Assembly: GCA_965218775.1 (NCBI GenBank)
Contig: CBDCLS010000006.1
Coordinates: 2,604,001 to 2,668,000, forward strand
Direction of reading: 5' to 3'
Length of the DNA: 64,000 bases
Source: CAUZIZ01 sp965218775
GTDB taxonomy: Bacteria; Acidobacteriota; UBA6911; RPQK01; JAJDTT01
Shown piece by piece: positions 53,393 through 62,484 of this stretch. Numbering within the stretch: the first letter of the stretch is position 1; each line of letters opens with the position of its first letter. Made by a program: the position numbers and the translations under genes. The notes below the pieces were generated by a model. The model had not been told where the DNA came from. It searched no databases and saw nothing but the letters and a program-made list of their open reading frames with translations.

Positions 53393-53631
53393 GTTCGCCA
53401 ATGAAGTTTCAGCTTAGCTTGGAGGCCGAGGCCGAAAGCCTGGTCGAGGCTGGGTGGACCCGCCGCGGCTTGACCCGGGAACGCGCAGAACACTACAATT
53501 CGAGGGAAGTCCCAACTGGCCGGCTCCGCCTCTTGAGTGGCCAAATCGTGGTGCTTGGGCCAGATGATCGGCGGCCCGTCACCGGACGACGAACCAGCAA
53601 TCCAGCGGGGGACTGGGTCTACTAAATCTCT
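53393..53631. other. Intergenic region with possible short frame, no gene supported
   Basis: A frame of about 75 codons starting at an ATG at 53401 (MKFQLSLEAEAESLVEAGW) runs to TAA at 53623-53625, but has no binding site and begins in sequence shared with 13684 (AAGTTTCAGCTTAG). I treat it as not supported. Confidence 0.35.
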
Positions 53632-55323
53632 ATGCAGCATTCTCCTCAGCGCCAATCCAGTGCCGTTTCCAGAACGCCTGGTGTGGCCGGCCGGACCGAG
53701 CAGTCGACGCGGATCGAGATCCGGGGTCAAGGCCCTAAGGATCAACCGGGGCTCCGGAGGCTTTTCGGGCGCAAGCCTTCTCGTCCCTCTACACCCCCGT
53801 TGAGTATTATCGCCCTGAACCGAATGGCCTTCGGTCCGCGCCCTGGTGACTTGGAGACCTTTGAGGCGCTCGGCAATACCGACGACGAACGGCTCGAAGC
53901 GTACGTGGAACAGCAACTCGATCCTGGGTCGATCGATGATGGTGACCTGGACTCGCGGTTAGCGGGCTACCCGACGCTGCAGAAGTCGGTTTCCCAGCTC
54001 TGGATCGATCATCTCCTAGGGGCTGGGGGTGACTATCTGATTCAGAGCCAACCCTTCCACGAAAGCGAGGCAGCAGTCTTCGTTCGCGCAGTGCACAGCA
54101 AGCGCCAGCTAGTTCAGGTGTTGTCCGACTTCTGGTTCAACCACTTCAACGTCTTCCCTGAGGACGTTCTCGTGACGTCTGTCTTTTCTCACTACGAGCA
54201 GGACGTGATCCGGGCCAACGTGCTGGGAAACTTTCGCGAAATGCTTGAAGCGGTGGCGACCAGTCCAGCCATGCTTTTCTATCTGGACAATGTTGCGAGC
54301 AGGAACAGCGGACCCAATGAGAACTATTCGCGCGAGCTGTTCGAGCTTCACACCATGGGAGCGGAGAACTACCGGGGAGTGGGACTTCAGAGCGAAGTCC
54401 CTCAGGATGAGGCCGGTAATCCGATCGGCTATGTGGACGCTGATGTCTTCGAGGCCACTCGATGCTTCACGGGGTGGACCTTCGATGGCGATGTTGGTGC
54501 CTTTCTCTATCGCAGCGATTGGCACGATCGATTCCAGAAGAACGTGCTTGGCCGATTCTTCGGTCAAGATCAGCCGCCACTTCGGGACGGCAGGGATGTT
54601 CTTGACCTTCTGGCAGCCCATCCCGGGACTGCAAGACACATCGCTCGAAAGCTTTGCCGTCGTCTCGTATCCGACAGTCCCTCAGCCCGACTGGTCGAGG
54701 AGACGGCTACAGTTTTCGCGGCTGCCAAGGATGCTCCTGACCAGCTGGCACAGGTGGTCCGATCTATCTTGCTCTCCAGCGAGTTTCGTAGCATCTGGGG
54801 AGGAAAGGTCAAGCGCCCGTTCGAGGTAATCGCGAGTTTTCTAAGGGCCCTGGGGACTGATTTGAATCTCTTGTCCGCGTCTCATCCAGACTTCCGTGAT
54901 GATCCGGTTGGTCCTGCGCTCAGATTCCTGATGATCCAGACCGGAAATGCTCCCTTTCGTTGGAGGACACCGGATGGCTATCCGGATACACAGCAGGATT
55001 GGCTTGGGGCTGCTTCCCTGATCCAGGGATGGAGACTGATGAACTATCTGCTCAACCTTCGGGGGGATGATGAGGTTCTTTGGTTTGATGCGGTCGCGGA
55101 CACGCCTGACGGTGTCCAGACGTCCGACGCCCTCGCCGATTTTTGGATCGAGCGGCTGCTCGGCCGACCTATGAAAACCGAAGATCGTCACGAGATTGTT
55201 GCCTTTATGGCGGTGGGACGGGATCCCGAGATCCCGCTCTCCCTGGCCGACGACGAGGTGCGACGAAGAGTGCGCACCATGATCGGTCTTATTGCGATGT
55301 CGCCGGAATTCTATTGGCGTTGA
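53632..55323 (+). CDS. DUF1800 family protein
   Basis: A 563-residue DUF1800 protein. Conserved parts: ALNRMAFGPRPGDLETFEAL near residue 61, LVQVLSDFWFNHFNVF near residue 159, ENYSRELFELHTMGAENY near residue 225 and ATRCFTGWTFDGDVGAF near 283, then the C-terminal DDEVRRRVRTMIGLIAMSPE. Members are normally encoded with DUF1501 proteins, as here, and their shared role is unknown. ATG 53632 is used; the first ~50 residues are variable, with no convincing signal peptide. Confidence 0.9.
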   Translation: MQHSPQRQSSAVSRTPGVAGRTEQSTRIEIRGQGPKDQPGLRRLFGRKPSRPSTPPLSIIALNRMAFGPRPGDLETFEALGNTDDERLEAYVEQQLDPGSIDDGDLDSRLAGYPTLQKSVSQLWIDHLLGAGGDYLIQSQPFHESEAAVFVRAVHSKRQLVQVLSDFWFNHFNVFPEDVLVTSVFSHYEQDVIRANVLGNFREMLEAVATSPAMLFYLDNVASRNSGPNENYSRELFELHTMGAENYRGVGLQSEVPQDEAGNPIGYVDADVFEATRCFTGWTFDGDVGAFLYRSDWHDRFQKNVLGRFFGQDQPPLRDGRDVLDLLAAHPGTARHIARKLCRRLVSDSPSARLVEETATVFAAAKDAPDQLAQVVRSILLSSEFRSIWGGKVKRPFEVIASFLRALGTDLNLLSASHPDFRDDPVGPALRFLMIQTGNAPFRWRTPDGYPDTQQDWLGAASLIQGWRLMNYLLNLRGDDEVLWFDAVADTPDGVQTSDALADFWIERLLGRPMKTEDRHEIVAFMAVGRDPEIPLSLADDEVRRRVRTMIGLIAMSPEFYWR

Positions 55324-55351
55324 TTTAAATTCAACTTCTCAGGGCAGCAGC

Positions 55352-56677
55352 ATGATGCTTCTCAAGGCCTCTCGTCGCGACTTTCTGGTGGGGTGCTCAA
55401 CTGCCATCGCAGCGATGGCAGGCTCAAGATTGAGTCATCTTGTGTTCGGTGCTGGAGGCAACGGCCAACAGCAGAACGTCCTGGTCTACCTTTTCTTGAG
55501 AGGTGGGATCGACGGGCTGAGCCTCGTGTCTCCTATTGATGGCCCTGACCGTGGGCCCTACGAAGGGGCTCGTCCCGTTCTCAAGGTTGCCTCCAGTGGT
55601 CCGAATTCAGCCTTGGATCTAGATGGCCAGTTCGGTCTGCACCCGGGTGCGGCTCCCCTCCACTCCCTGTATCAGGACGGCAAGTTGGCGGTTGTTCACG
55701 GGGTAGGAATGGACCACGATACTCGCAGCCATTTCGATGCCCAGGAGTTTATTGAGTTAGGTACCCCTGGCAAGAAAGGGGGCGGCGCGGGTTGGCTGTC
55801 CCGGCACCTGCAGAGTAGTCCAATGGGGGAGGGCAGGATAGCCTCTACTTCCCTCGGCGCCCTTCGGCCCACGTCTCTGCTTGGCGATCCCGGAACTCTG
55901 GTGCTGACAGACACTGCGTCATACCAACTCAACACTACTGACCATCGGTGGAAAGAAGCTCAACAGGTTGCCCTGAGGCGTCTCTACGAGTTGCGGACCT
56001 CAGTCGTGCATGAATCGGGTGCCCAGGCCCTCGACACCATGGATTTTGTCGAGGCCTTCATCACGGAAGACTACCAGCCCGCCAACGGTGCCAGCTATCC
56101 ACAGGGAGAGCTTGGGGATCAGTTGCAGATCGTCGCTCAGTTGATGAAACTGCAAGTGGGCCTCAGCGTCGCCACCGTGGACCTGGGTGGCTGGGACACG
56201 CATGACAACCAGGGAGTGAACGGCGGATACTTCACCAACCTGGTGTCCCTTCTGGCCAATGGCCTGGCCGCCTTGTATCGCGACCTGGACTCGGGGGGCA
56301 ACGACAACCTGGCCAACTGCCTCACCATTGTGCTTCAGAGTGAATTTGGTCGGAGGCTCAGGGAGAACGCTAACCGCGGAACTGACCACGGACACGGCAA
56401 CGTCATGCTGGTGATGGGAGGCGCGGTCAATGGTGGGCTCCACGGCCAGTGGCCGGGTTTGGGACCTGAGCAGCTTTTTGACAATGCGGATCTACAGGTC
56501 ACGACCGATTTCCGGCGGGTCCTCAGCGAGATACTGATTCGCAGACTGGGGAATCCTAGGTTGGGACAGATCTTTCCCGGCTATAGCAACTACGCTCCAA
56601 TGGGGGTGGTTCAGGGAGATGATCTCGTGCCCGACTACAGCACTGCTCCAGGCCAGGGTGGTGTTCTCCTGAAATAG
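55352..56677 (+). CDS. DUF1501 family protein, Tat-exported
   Basis: A 441-residue protein with a twin-arginine signal SRRDFLVGCSTAIAAMAGS. DUF1501 (sulfatase-like fold) features: LVYLFLRGGIDGLSLVSPI near residue 48, DHDTRSHFDAQEFIELG near residue 123, VDLGGWDTHDNQGVNGGY near residue 274, LQSEFGRRLRENANRGTDHG near residue 330. It starts 28 nt after the DUF1800 stop. The pair is typical. The substrate is not known. Confidence 0.9.
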   Translation: MMLLKASRRDFLVGCSTAIAAMAGSRLSHLVFGAGGNGQQQNVLVYLFLRGGIDGLSLVSPIDGPDRGPYEGARPVLKVASSGPNSALDLDGQFGLHPGAAPLHSLYQDGKLAVVHGVGMDHDTRSHFDAQEFIELGTPGKKGGGAGWLSRHLQSSPMGEGRIASTSLGALRPTSLLGDPGTLVLTDTASYQLNTTDHRWKEAQQVALRRLYELRTSVVHESGAQALDTMDFVEAFITEDYQPANGASYPQGELGDQLQIVAQLMKLQVGLSVATVDLGGWDTHDNQGVNGGYFTNLVSLLANGLAALYRDLDSGGNDNLANCLTIVLQSEFGRRLRENANRGTDHGHGNVMLVMGGAVNGGLHGQWPGLGPEQLFDNADLQVTTDFRRVLSEILIRRLGNPRLGQIFPGYSNYAPMGVVQGDDLVPDYSTAPGQGGVLLK

Positions 56678-56704
56678 GGATAACTTGGCACGCTCCTGCT
56701 AGAC

Positions 56705-56842
56705 TGTAGCGAGCAACCTCATACCGCCGAGGGCATTTGTATGTGCTGAGTCCTTTTCTTACCCTTGCCCGTGCCTTTGCCCGCGCCCGAATCCTCTCTC
56801 TCATCCAGGCCCATTGTAAGAAGCAGGGCAAGGGCACGGGAA
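56705..56842. repeat. Repeat family B, copy 2
   Basis: Begins TGTAGCGAGCAACCTCATAC and matches 8281-8370 with about four differences, including TATGTGCTGAGTCCTTTTCT. Then CCTTGCCCGTGCCTTTGCCC and, after a spacer, GCAGGGCAAGGGCACGGG. It lies between the DUF1501 gene and the convergent protease gene. Confidence 0.82.
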
Positions 56843-56922
56843 ACTTCTTCGCAAACTTGACCAGTCTGTGAACTTTTTCTCGACCAAGGGTCTCTAGATG
56901 AGTTCTGCCGGCCTGGCTCAAC

Positions 56923-58513
56923 TCAATTGGAATCGAGGATCGTTACTGGCAGTGTGGTGAACTCTCCGGCCTCACTTCCCAATTCGATAGCTACCACTGC
57001 TAGCCTTCCATTGCTTGATCGGACGCAGATCGTTCCTTCGAAGTCCTGTGTCGCTGCCTCCGGAAAGAGTTCTTCCAGGAAACGCGCGGTGTGGCCTTGG
57101 CCGGGAATCGTGACCTGTGCGCTGCCATTGGGGATCTCGGTGCCATCCTGCTGTTTCAGGCTGAGGTCAACGACCAGCTCGCTCGGCAGTGTGTTTCGGA
57201 TGGCCACGCCGGTGCTGAGGTCACCCTTGCGGCGTACCGGTGCGATCACAGAACTGGCGACCTGACTCGATCCGACCCCGGCAATGCCGACACCGGGTGA
57301 GCGGAATCGGATGACGCCCGCGACGTCGCCATCTGAGACCACTTCGGCGGAACCCGCGATCAGAGTAGAACTCGTCCCGGTGGTCGTGAAGGTCACAGAG
57401 CCCAAGGGAGCGAGTTCGAAATCCATCCCTGGGTCGGCTCCCTGGAGACCGGCTCCCGGGGCCAGGATCGACGTGGGGTCGACGGTGTTCCCGGGTCCAT
57501 CCCGGAAGATGAGGTTGCCCTTGATCCCGGCCACCGAAGAGGGATTGAACAGGACCACTTCGGACGAAAATCCCTCCCCGTCGCCGAATTGAGCGAAGTA
57601 GAGGCTACTGCCGGTGTTCTCGTCAATCCACTCGATATAACTGGAAATTCGGGTGTATACCCCGGGGAAGGTCCCGGCGCAGCCTTCGCCGGCGCTGGTG
57701 ATGCCGAGCTGGAGGAATCCTCCCTCACCATCGGATAGGAAGATCGGGCCCCCACTGTCGGCGACGCAGGTGTCGACTCCTCCTTCCGGGAATCCGGCAC
57801 ATAGGTGGCTGTCCAGGATAATCAGTTCAGCCGATTCATAGCGTGCCTGACAAGAAGAAACTGATAGCAGGGGGACCTGGGCTTCGTGTAGGTCGGTGGG
57901 GAAGTCACTGGCTGCGCCGTCGTCGAAGGCTCTGGAGCCCCAGCCTGTGATCCAGGCGAGAGTCCCTTCTGAGGCCATAGGATTTTCGGCAAGCCGATTG
58001 AGTGGAATCGGATCGAGGGACGACGGAGTCGCTAGCTCGATGACGCCAATGTCGGCTTCCACCGCGTTTTGGTCAGCATTGAAATCCGGGTGGGGTATTA
58101 CTCTAGCGACATCGAGTATCTGGCCCTCGCCGGAGACAAGGTCGTTTGCCCCAACCAGCACCTTGATCTGATCAGGCGTGAGCTGATCCGTCAAACTTGG
58201 GTCGAACAGACAGTGAGCGGTTGTCAAGACCCAGCGCCCTGAAATCAGAGTGCCTCCACAATATTGGGCCGAGAAAGGATCCGAGTCGTCGAGCAACTCC
58301 GTGTCCATGAGGGCCACCATCCAAGGGTAGCTTCCGGGTGCGGAAGGAGCCCCCACCGATGATTTGAGGCAGTCGACCGCGCTGGTCAATGGAGACCTTG
58401 GGTGCTTCGGCGACTGCGGTTTCGAGGGGGGCAATTACTAGCAGAAGCAAAAGCCTCAGGGCTCCCGGGAAGCCCCAGACTCTCGCCCTCGATCGGTGGT
58501 TCGATTTCAACAT
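56923..58513 (-). pseudogene. Exported trypsin-like serine protease with C-terminal beta domain, one-base frameshift
   Basis: Two frames join. The first has a signal peptide (MLKSNHRSRARVWGFPGALR, then LLLLLVIAP) and ends at the activation site L-P-Q-I-I-G-G. The second continues A-P-S-A-P-G-S-Y-P-W-M-V-A-L-M. The break is at five C at 58350-58354; with four the joined product reads I-I-G-G-A-P. Protease domain: WVLTTAHCLFDPS (His), AVEADIGVIELA (Asp), DTCVADSGGPIFLSD (Ser; ADSGGP rather than GDSGGP). After it, ~230 residues form a beta domain (LYFAQFGDGEGFSSEVVLF, IAPVRRKGDLSTGVAIRN) that I know from Acidobacteria-type exported proteins. The joined length is about 529. Confidence 0.82.
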
Positions 58514-58763
58514 GTTTCCGTGCTTTCGTGCATTCTGTCTCGGACGTCTTCCTGGAGAGGGTACTCTCATCTATCCCTCCAGCATAACAGAGCAGTCTTC
58601 TGGTATTAAAGTTGCTCACCGGGCACGAGGGTTCTGGGATGTCCCCACCCTAGGTGAAGCGAGGGACGCCTCGCCAGCTCTTTAGGTACTGTCAAATACC
58701 GGTACGCAACCGTTGCGCTATAATCTTGGGGCGGCAACGATCAGATCTGAAGGGCACTACGAG

Positions 58764-59570
58764 ATGACACCAGAAGAAAAGTACTTGTTTGATCTTCAGG
58801 GCTATCTGGTCCTTGACCAGGTGCTCCCGTCAGTGATGGTCTCGGACCTGAACCAGGCCTTGGACGCCTTGGAATCACTGACCGATGAGGACGCTGCGGT
58901 CCGTGGAGTGAAGCGGCGATACACACAAGGCAGCCCCTACGCCACCTTGGGTACTGCCGGGTCCGGGGGGCTTCGTGACTACACCTGCGACATTCTCGCC
59001 TATGGCGGTCCTTTCGAGGATCTGATTGATTGGGCTCCGGTGCCCACCTATGTGGAGGCAATGATAGGGGAGTCGTTCCGTCTGGATGGTACTACCTTCA
59101 TGTGTCGGAACCCGGGTGGTGCGATTGCATTTCATCATGGCTATGCTGAGCTTTTGCCCTACTCGGAGTATGCCTTTGACGACGGAGCCTTTGGCTGCGT
59201 GAGCGTCAAGATCTCCTACGCGCTGACCGATGTCGGTGTAGAGGACGGTTGTTTCGCCGTGATCCCAGGCAGTCACAAGAGCAATTTTCAGAATCCCCTG
59301 GTAGGGCAGGTTCCCGAGCCAGGTCATCCTCTAGTAAAGCCGGTTCCAACCCGAGCTGGGGACGGCATCATCTTTTCGGAGGATTTGTCGCACGGTGCCG
59401 TTCACAACAGAGGCTCGGAGGTTCGCCGAACCGTGTTCTATTCGTATGCCCCGTCTTTTCACAGTAGTTGGCGGGGCCAGGCCCCAACCGCTGACGGGTT
59501 TGAGGCCAGGGCAACACCCCAGCAAAGGCGTTTGTTGGAAGGGCCGGTTCCTTTTCAAATGTCAGAGTGA
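58764..59570 (+). CDS. Phytanoyl-CoA dioxygenase (PhyH) family protein
   Basis: A 268-residue protein starting MTPEEKYLFDLQGYLVLDQV, a typical PhyH start. Iron-site candidates: first His in GAIAFHHGYAELLPYS near residue 120 and distal His in FSEDLSHGAVHNRGSEVRR near residue 212, with an Arg for 2-oxoglutarate; the first motif is H-H-G-Y rather than a plain H-x-D, so the exact ligands are uncertain. VEDGCFAVIPGSHKSNF is the usual core. ATG 58764 was chosen because homologues start like this; upstream codons look non-coding. TATAAT at 58719-58724 could be a -10 element. Confidence 0.8.
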   Translation: MTPEEKYLFDLQGYLVLDQVLPSVMVSDLNQALDALESLTDEDAAVRGVKRRYTQGSPYATLGTAGSGGLRDYTCDILAYGGPFEDLIDWAPVPTYVEAMIGESFRLDGTTFMCRNPGGAIAFHHGYAELLPYSEYAFDDGAFGCVSVKISYALTDVGVEDGCFAVIPGSHKSNFQNPLVGQVPEPGHPLVKPVPTRAGDGIIFSEDLSHGAVHNRGSEVRRTVFYSYAPSFHSSWRGQAPTADGFEARATPQQRRLLEGPVPFQMSE

Positions 59571-59640
59571 GGTCTTTGCTCTGTCCGACCCAGGGAGTAT
59601 TGGTCTTGGGTCAGCCCACCCACTGGATCATTCAGGAAGA

Positions 59641-59690
59641 AACGGCTGAATCACAAACCGCAGAACACCGAACATGCGAACGCCGAAGTG
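59641..59690. repeat. Repeat family C, half copy
   Basis: AATCACAAACCGCAGAACAC and CGAACATGCGAACGCCGAAG match the right half of the units at 13503-13540 and 13631-13668. The left half is not present. Confidence 0.75.
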
Positions 59691-59725
59691 TTCTCCGGAT
59701 TGACCGTCGAGTTCTGATCAGCGGC

Positions 59726-60718
59726 TCAAGAAAGACCAAGCATCTGCATCGAGTTGTTGTAAAAGACATCCTCGACCTGCGAATCCGAAAGGCGTAGGCG
59801 CTGAGCTGCCTGCTTCAGCGCTCGGAGCGATTCCAGACCGATCAGGTAGGGTCTTATCTCTACCCCGGATATGGTCTTCCAATCCAGGGTGTCCTCGTAG
59901 AGCCAGAGGAATTCGTCTCCTATTGCGATGCAGCGGCCGCGCATATGACTGATTGGATAGTCGGATCCCCAGATCAGTCGTTGGTGGCCGAATGTGTCCA
60001 CGATGGCTTCGAAGGCACCGGCCTCAGTGACGGCCGAGGTGTCAAACCAGACGTTGGGCAATCCTTCGAGTGAGTGGATTCCCTCGATGGTGTGGCCTGG
60101 GTTGAAGCCCCTTGCTGCGTGGGCCAGGATGAGTCGGATGTTGGGATAGGTCTCGCAATAGTATCGAATCCGTTCCTGGTTGCCGGGATCTGCCAGGGCC
60201 CGGTTTTTGACAATGTGCAGTGTGATGGTGAAGTTCTCCTGGTGCGCGATCCTGACGTGTTCTTCGACAAGGAATTCCTCGATTTCTGCCTGTGGGGTCT
60301 CCGCCCTGTCGGCGAACAGGTGATAGACCTTGAGGCCTACCATGCCCAAACGACGGCTCTCCTGCCGGACCTCTTCAGGATCCATCCGAGGTGACACTAT
60401 GAGCTGTCCCCGTGAGGCTGGGTCCTGCGCAGCCTCAGCCGCAAGGAACTCATTCGAGGCATGGTAGGAGGCCTCGTGCAGCCCGCCCCCGAAGAAGAGG
60501 CCGTGGGTCTCCCTGCCCGGAGTGATCCATTGGATCTGGTCCTGAAAAACCTTGAGGTTTGCGGTCTCCGGCCCCGCTTCAAGAAAGGTCTGAACCTTCC
60601 AATGCCATCTCTCATAGAGGTGGGCGTGGGCGTCGAGGATCCGGTCTGGAACGAAACTGTCCAGTTCCTTGTCGAAGAATTCTCTATCGTAGTCCCGTAG
60701 TTCCCAGGTCAGTTCCAT
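59726..60718 (-). CDS. Amidohydrolase-related (PF04909-type) protein
   Basis: A 330-residue TIM-barrel protein. Metal motif intact as DAHAHLYERWHW (H-x-H near residues 31-33), with a mid-barrel FTITLHIVKNRAL, LILAHAARGF and the late RLIWGSDYPISHMRG. No signal peptide. In this gene the H-x-H is present, unlike the related protein at 6103. It overlaps the 3' end of a TPR-like fragment by 10 nt, so they were one operon. Likely a hydrolase or decarboxylase; substrate unknown. Confidence 0.84.
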   Translation of the reverse strand: MELTWELRDYDREFFDKELDSFVPDRILDAHAHLYERWHWKVQTFLEAGPETANLKVFQDQIQWITPGRETHGLFFGGGLHEASYHASNEFLAAEAAQDPASRGQLIVSPRMDPEEVRQESRRLGMVGLKVYHLFADRAETPQAEIEEFLVEEHVRIAHQENFTITLHIVKNRALADPGNQERIRYYCETYPNIRLILAHAARGFNPGHTIEGIHSLEGLPNVWFDTSAVTEAGAFEAIVDTFGHQRLIWGSDYPISHMRGRCIAIGDEFLWLYEDTLDWKTISGVEIRPYLIGLESLRALKQAAQRLRLSDSQVEDVFYNNSMQMLGLS

Positions 60719-61080
60719 CTATCTTCTTCTCCTCTTCTTGGGGACGATTCCATGTGGCCGGCAGCATCTCGGAACAGCACTCTCTCCCTCGAGACCTCGA
60801 GTGTCCCTGGACGACTTCGTATGAAGATGCCATCTCCCAGGTCGTGAAGCAGCTTGAAGTTGATGGTACCGCCAAGATCACAGGCCTTGTGGTAGTGTAG
60901 TCCTCCCTTGTTGATATCTCCATCGTAGAAGAGGGAGAGGTAGCCCATCAGGGAATGAGCCCATGCGTAGTTGGGGTTGATTTCCAGCGCTTGCTGCAAC
61001 AATGGCCTGGCGAGGCGTGCTTGTCGGTTCCTGAGGTGCTCGGCGGCCTGCTCGGTGAGCCTCTGGATTCCTCCCCTTCT
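60709..61080 (-). pseudogene. TPR-like protein, C-terminal fragment
   Basis: The minus-strand frame has one tetratricopeptide-like repeat, ARPLLQQALEINPNYAWAHS then LMGYLSLFYDGDINKGG, and a compact end (GGTINFKLLHDLGDGIFI). Upstream of about 61080 the frame runs into Arg/Gly/Gln low-complexity made by family B hexamers, with no signal or start. Its stop overlaps the start of the amidohydrolase gene. A front-truncated gene is the simplest reading. Confidence 0.6.
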
Positions 61081-61084
61081 GCGT

Positions 61085-61130
61085 CTATCGTCTTGCCCTT
61101 GCCCTTGCCTTTGCCCGTGCCCGTTCGGAT
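61085..61130. repeat. Repeat family B fragment (hexamer run)
   Basis: CTTGCCCTTGCCCTTGCCTT then TGCCCGTGCCCG: only the hexamer arm is present, no leader. It forms the truncation edge of the TPR-like fragment. Confidence 0.65.
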
Positions 61131-61371
61131 GGAGTCGCGATGGGGGCAAGTGCAAAGGGAACATGAGAGGGTCTGGAGACCACCGCCACGACCCGGATCC
61201 AGAGTTTCCCAATGAATGGTCAACTGGCGCTCCCTGAAAAACTGCAGCCCGGGAGTCGGGCTCCGTGATAATCTTGACCGGTCGTTCTGGACAGGCGTTC
61301 TAGAAGGTTCGATTCGCGTCTCGCGGTCGAGGCCGTGTCGCCTCGTGTATTGCTCGAAGGAGGTAGAAGGT

Positions 61372-62478
61372 ATGGCGGGGATCTCAAGAAGGGAACTGAC
61401 GGCCGGCGTAGTGGCTCCAGGCACGGCCTCAACTGGGAACATAGGACGCCGGTCTTTCATCGCGGCGACTGTCGCTGCCGTAGGCCTCGGGGCTCGCCAG
61501 CGTGACTACGGACCGGGTGCGGCGCCGGTGCGTTATCCGGACCCCGACATCGTGACCTTGGACAAACGTTTCGCCAGGTATAAGTTGGGTAATACACCCA
61601 TCCAGAGATTACACCTGGGAACTCTGTGGGCGGAAGGGCCGGCCTGGAATGGCGTGGGGCGGTTTCTGGTTTGGAGCGACATTCCCAACAACGTTCAGAT
61701 GCGTTGGCTGGAAGAGGATGGCCACGTCAGCACTTTCCGCCATCCCTCAGGTAACAGCAACGGGAATACCTTCGACTTCCAGGGACGCCAGATTTCGTGC
61801 GAGCACGGAAACCGCCGAGTGGTCCGTTACGAACACGACGGCAGCATCACGGTGCTGGCGGAGCAGTGGCAGGGAAAGCCGCTTAATGCACCCAACGACG
61901 TTGTCGTCCATCCGGACGATGGGGCCATCTGGTTTACCGATCCCGGTTACGGCAGCCTCATGAACTACGAAGGGCACAAGGGCAAGCTCCACATCAAGGA
62001 AGCCGTTTACCGAATCGATGCCCAGACCGGGAAGATGGATCTGGTTACCGACGAGATCTTTAAACCCAACGGACTCTGCTTTTCACCCGGCTACAAGAAG
62101 CTCTACATTGCTGACACAGGTGCATCGCACTATGAAGAAGCGCCCAAGAACATCAAAGTTTGGGATGTCAGCAACGGAGCCAAGCTCACTGGCGGACGCG
62201 AGTTCACCTCTATGGAACTCGAGGGAAAGGCAGGTTTCGCAGATGGTATTCGGGCCGATGTCGACGGCAACGTCTGGGCCAGCGCTGGCTGGGTAGGTGA
62301 GGGCTACGACGGGGTCCACATCTTCGCGCCTAATGGAGATCGAATCGGTCAGATTCTGCTGCCTGAGATCTGTGGTAATGTCTGCTTCGGTGGCAGCAAG
62401 CGGAATAGACTCTTCATGACCGCCAGCCAGTCACTTTATTCCGTCTACGTAGAAACGCAGGGAGCGCACATCACCTGA
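61372..62478 (+). CDS. Exported SMP-30/gluconolactonase-like protein
   Basis: 368 residues. SMP-30/gluconolaconase/LRE-like six-bladed propeller: LHLGTLWAEGPAWNGVGRFL near residue 82, FDFQGRQISCEHGNRRVVRY near 137, PLNAPNDVVVHPDDGAIWFT near 170 (metal Asn and Asp), FKPNGLCFSPGYKKLYIADT, FADGIRADVDGNVWASAGW. It opens sugar lactones. The N-terminus has two Arg-Arg motifs, ISRREL at about 4 and GRRSFIAATVAAVGLGA at about 26; only the second is followed by a hydrophobic stretch, so it is the likely Tat signal. ATG 61372 follows GAAGGAGG. Confidence 0.87.
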   Translation: MAGISRRELTAGVVAPGTASTGNIGRRSFIAATVAAVGLGARQRDYGPGAAPVRYPDPDIVTLDKRFARYKLGNTPIQRLHLGTLWAEGPAWNGVGRFLVWSDIPNNVQMRWLEEDGHVSTFRHPSGNSNGNTFDFQGRQISCEHGNRRVVRYEHDGSITVLAEQWQGKPLNAPNDVVVHPDDGAIWFTDPGYGSLMNYEGHKGKLHIKEAVYRIDAQTGKMDLVTDEIFKPNGLCFSPGYKKLYIADTGASHYEEAPKNIKVWDVSNGAKLTGGREFTSMELEGKAGFADGIRADVDGNVWASAGWVGEGYDGVHIFAPNGDRIGQILLPEICGNVCFGGSKRNRLFMTASQSLYSVYVETQGAHIT

Positions 62479-62484
62479 TTCGGG

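Noticed and set aside
53401..53625. Possible 75-residue gene after the FAD/FeS oxidase
   Set aside because: No ribosome binding site and start lies in sequence shared with another repeat region; no motif.
60955..61237. Open frames over the hexamer run near 61.1 kb
   Set aside because: Pro/Leu/Cys or Arg/Gly/Gln low-complexity produced by the CTTGCCC hexamers.
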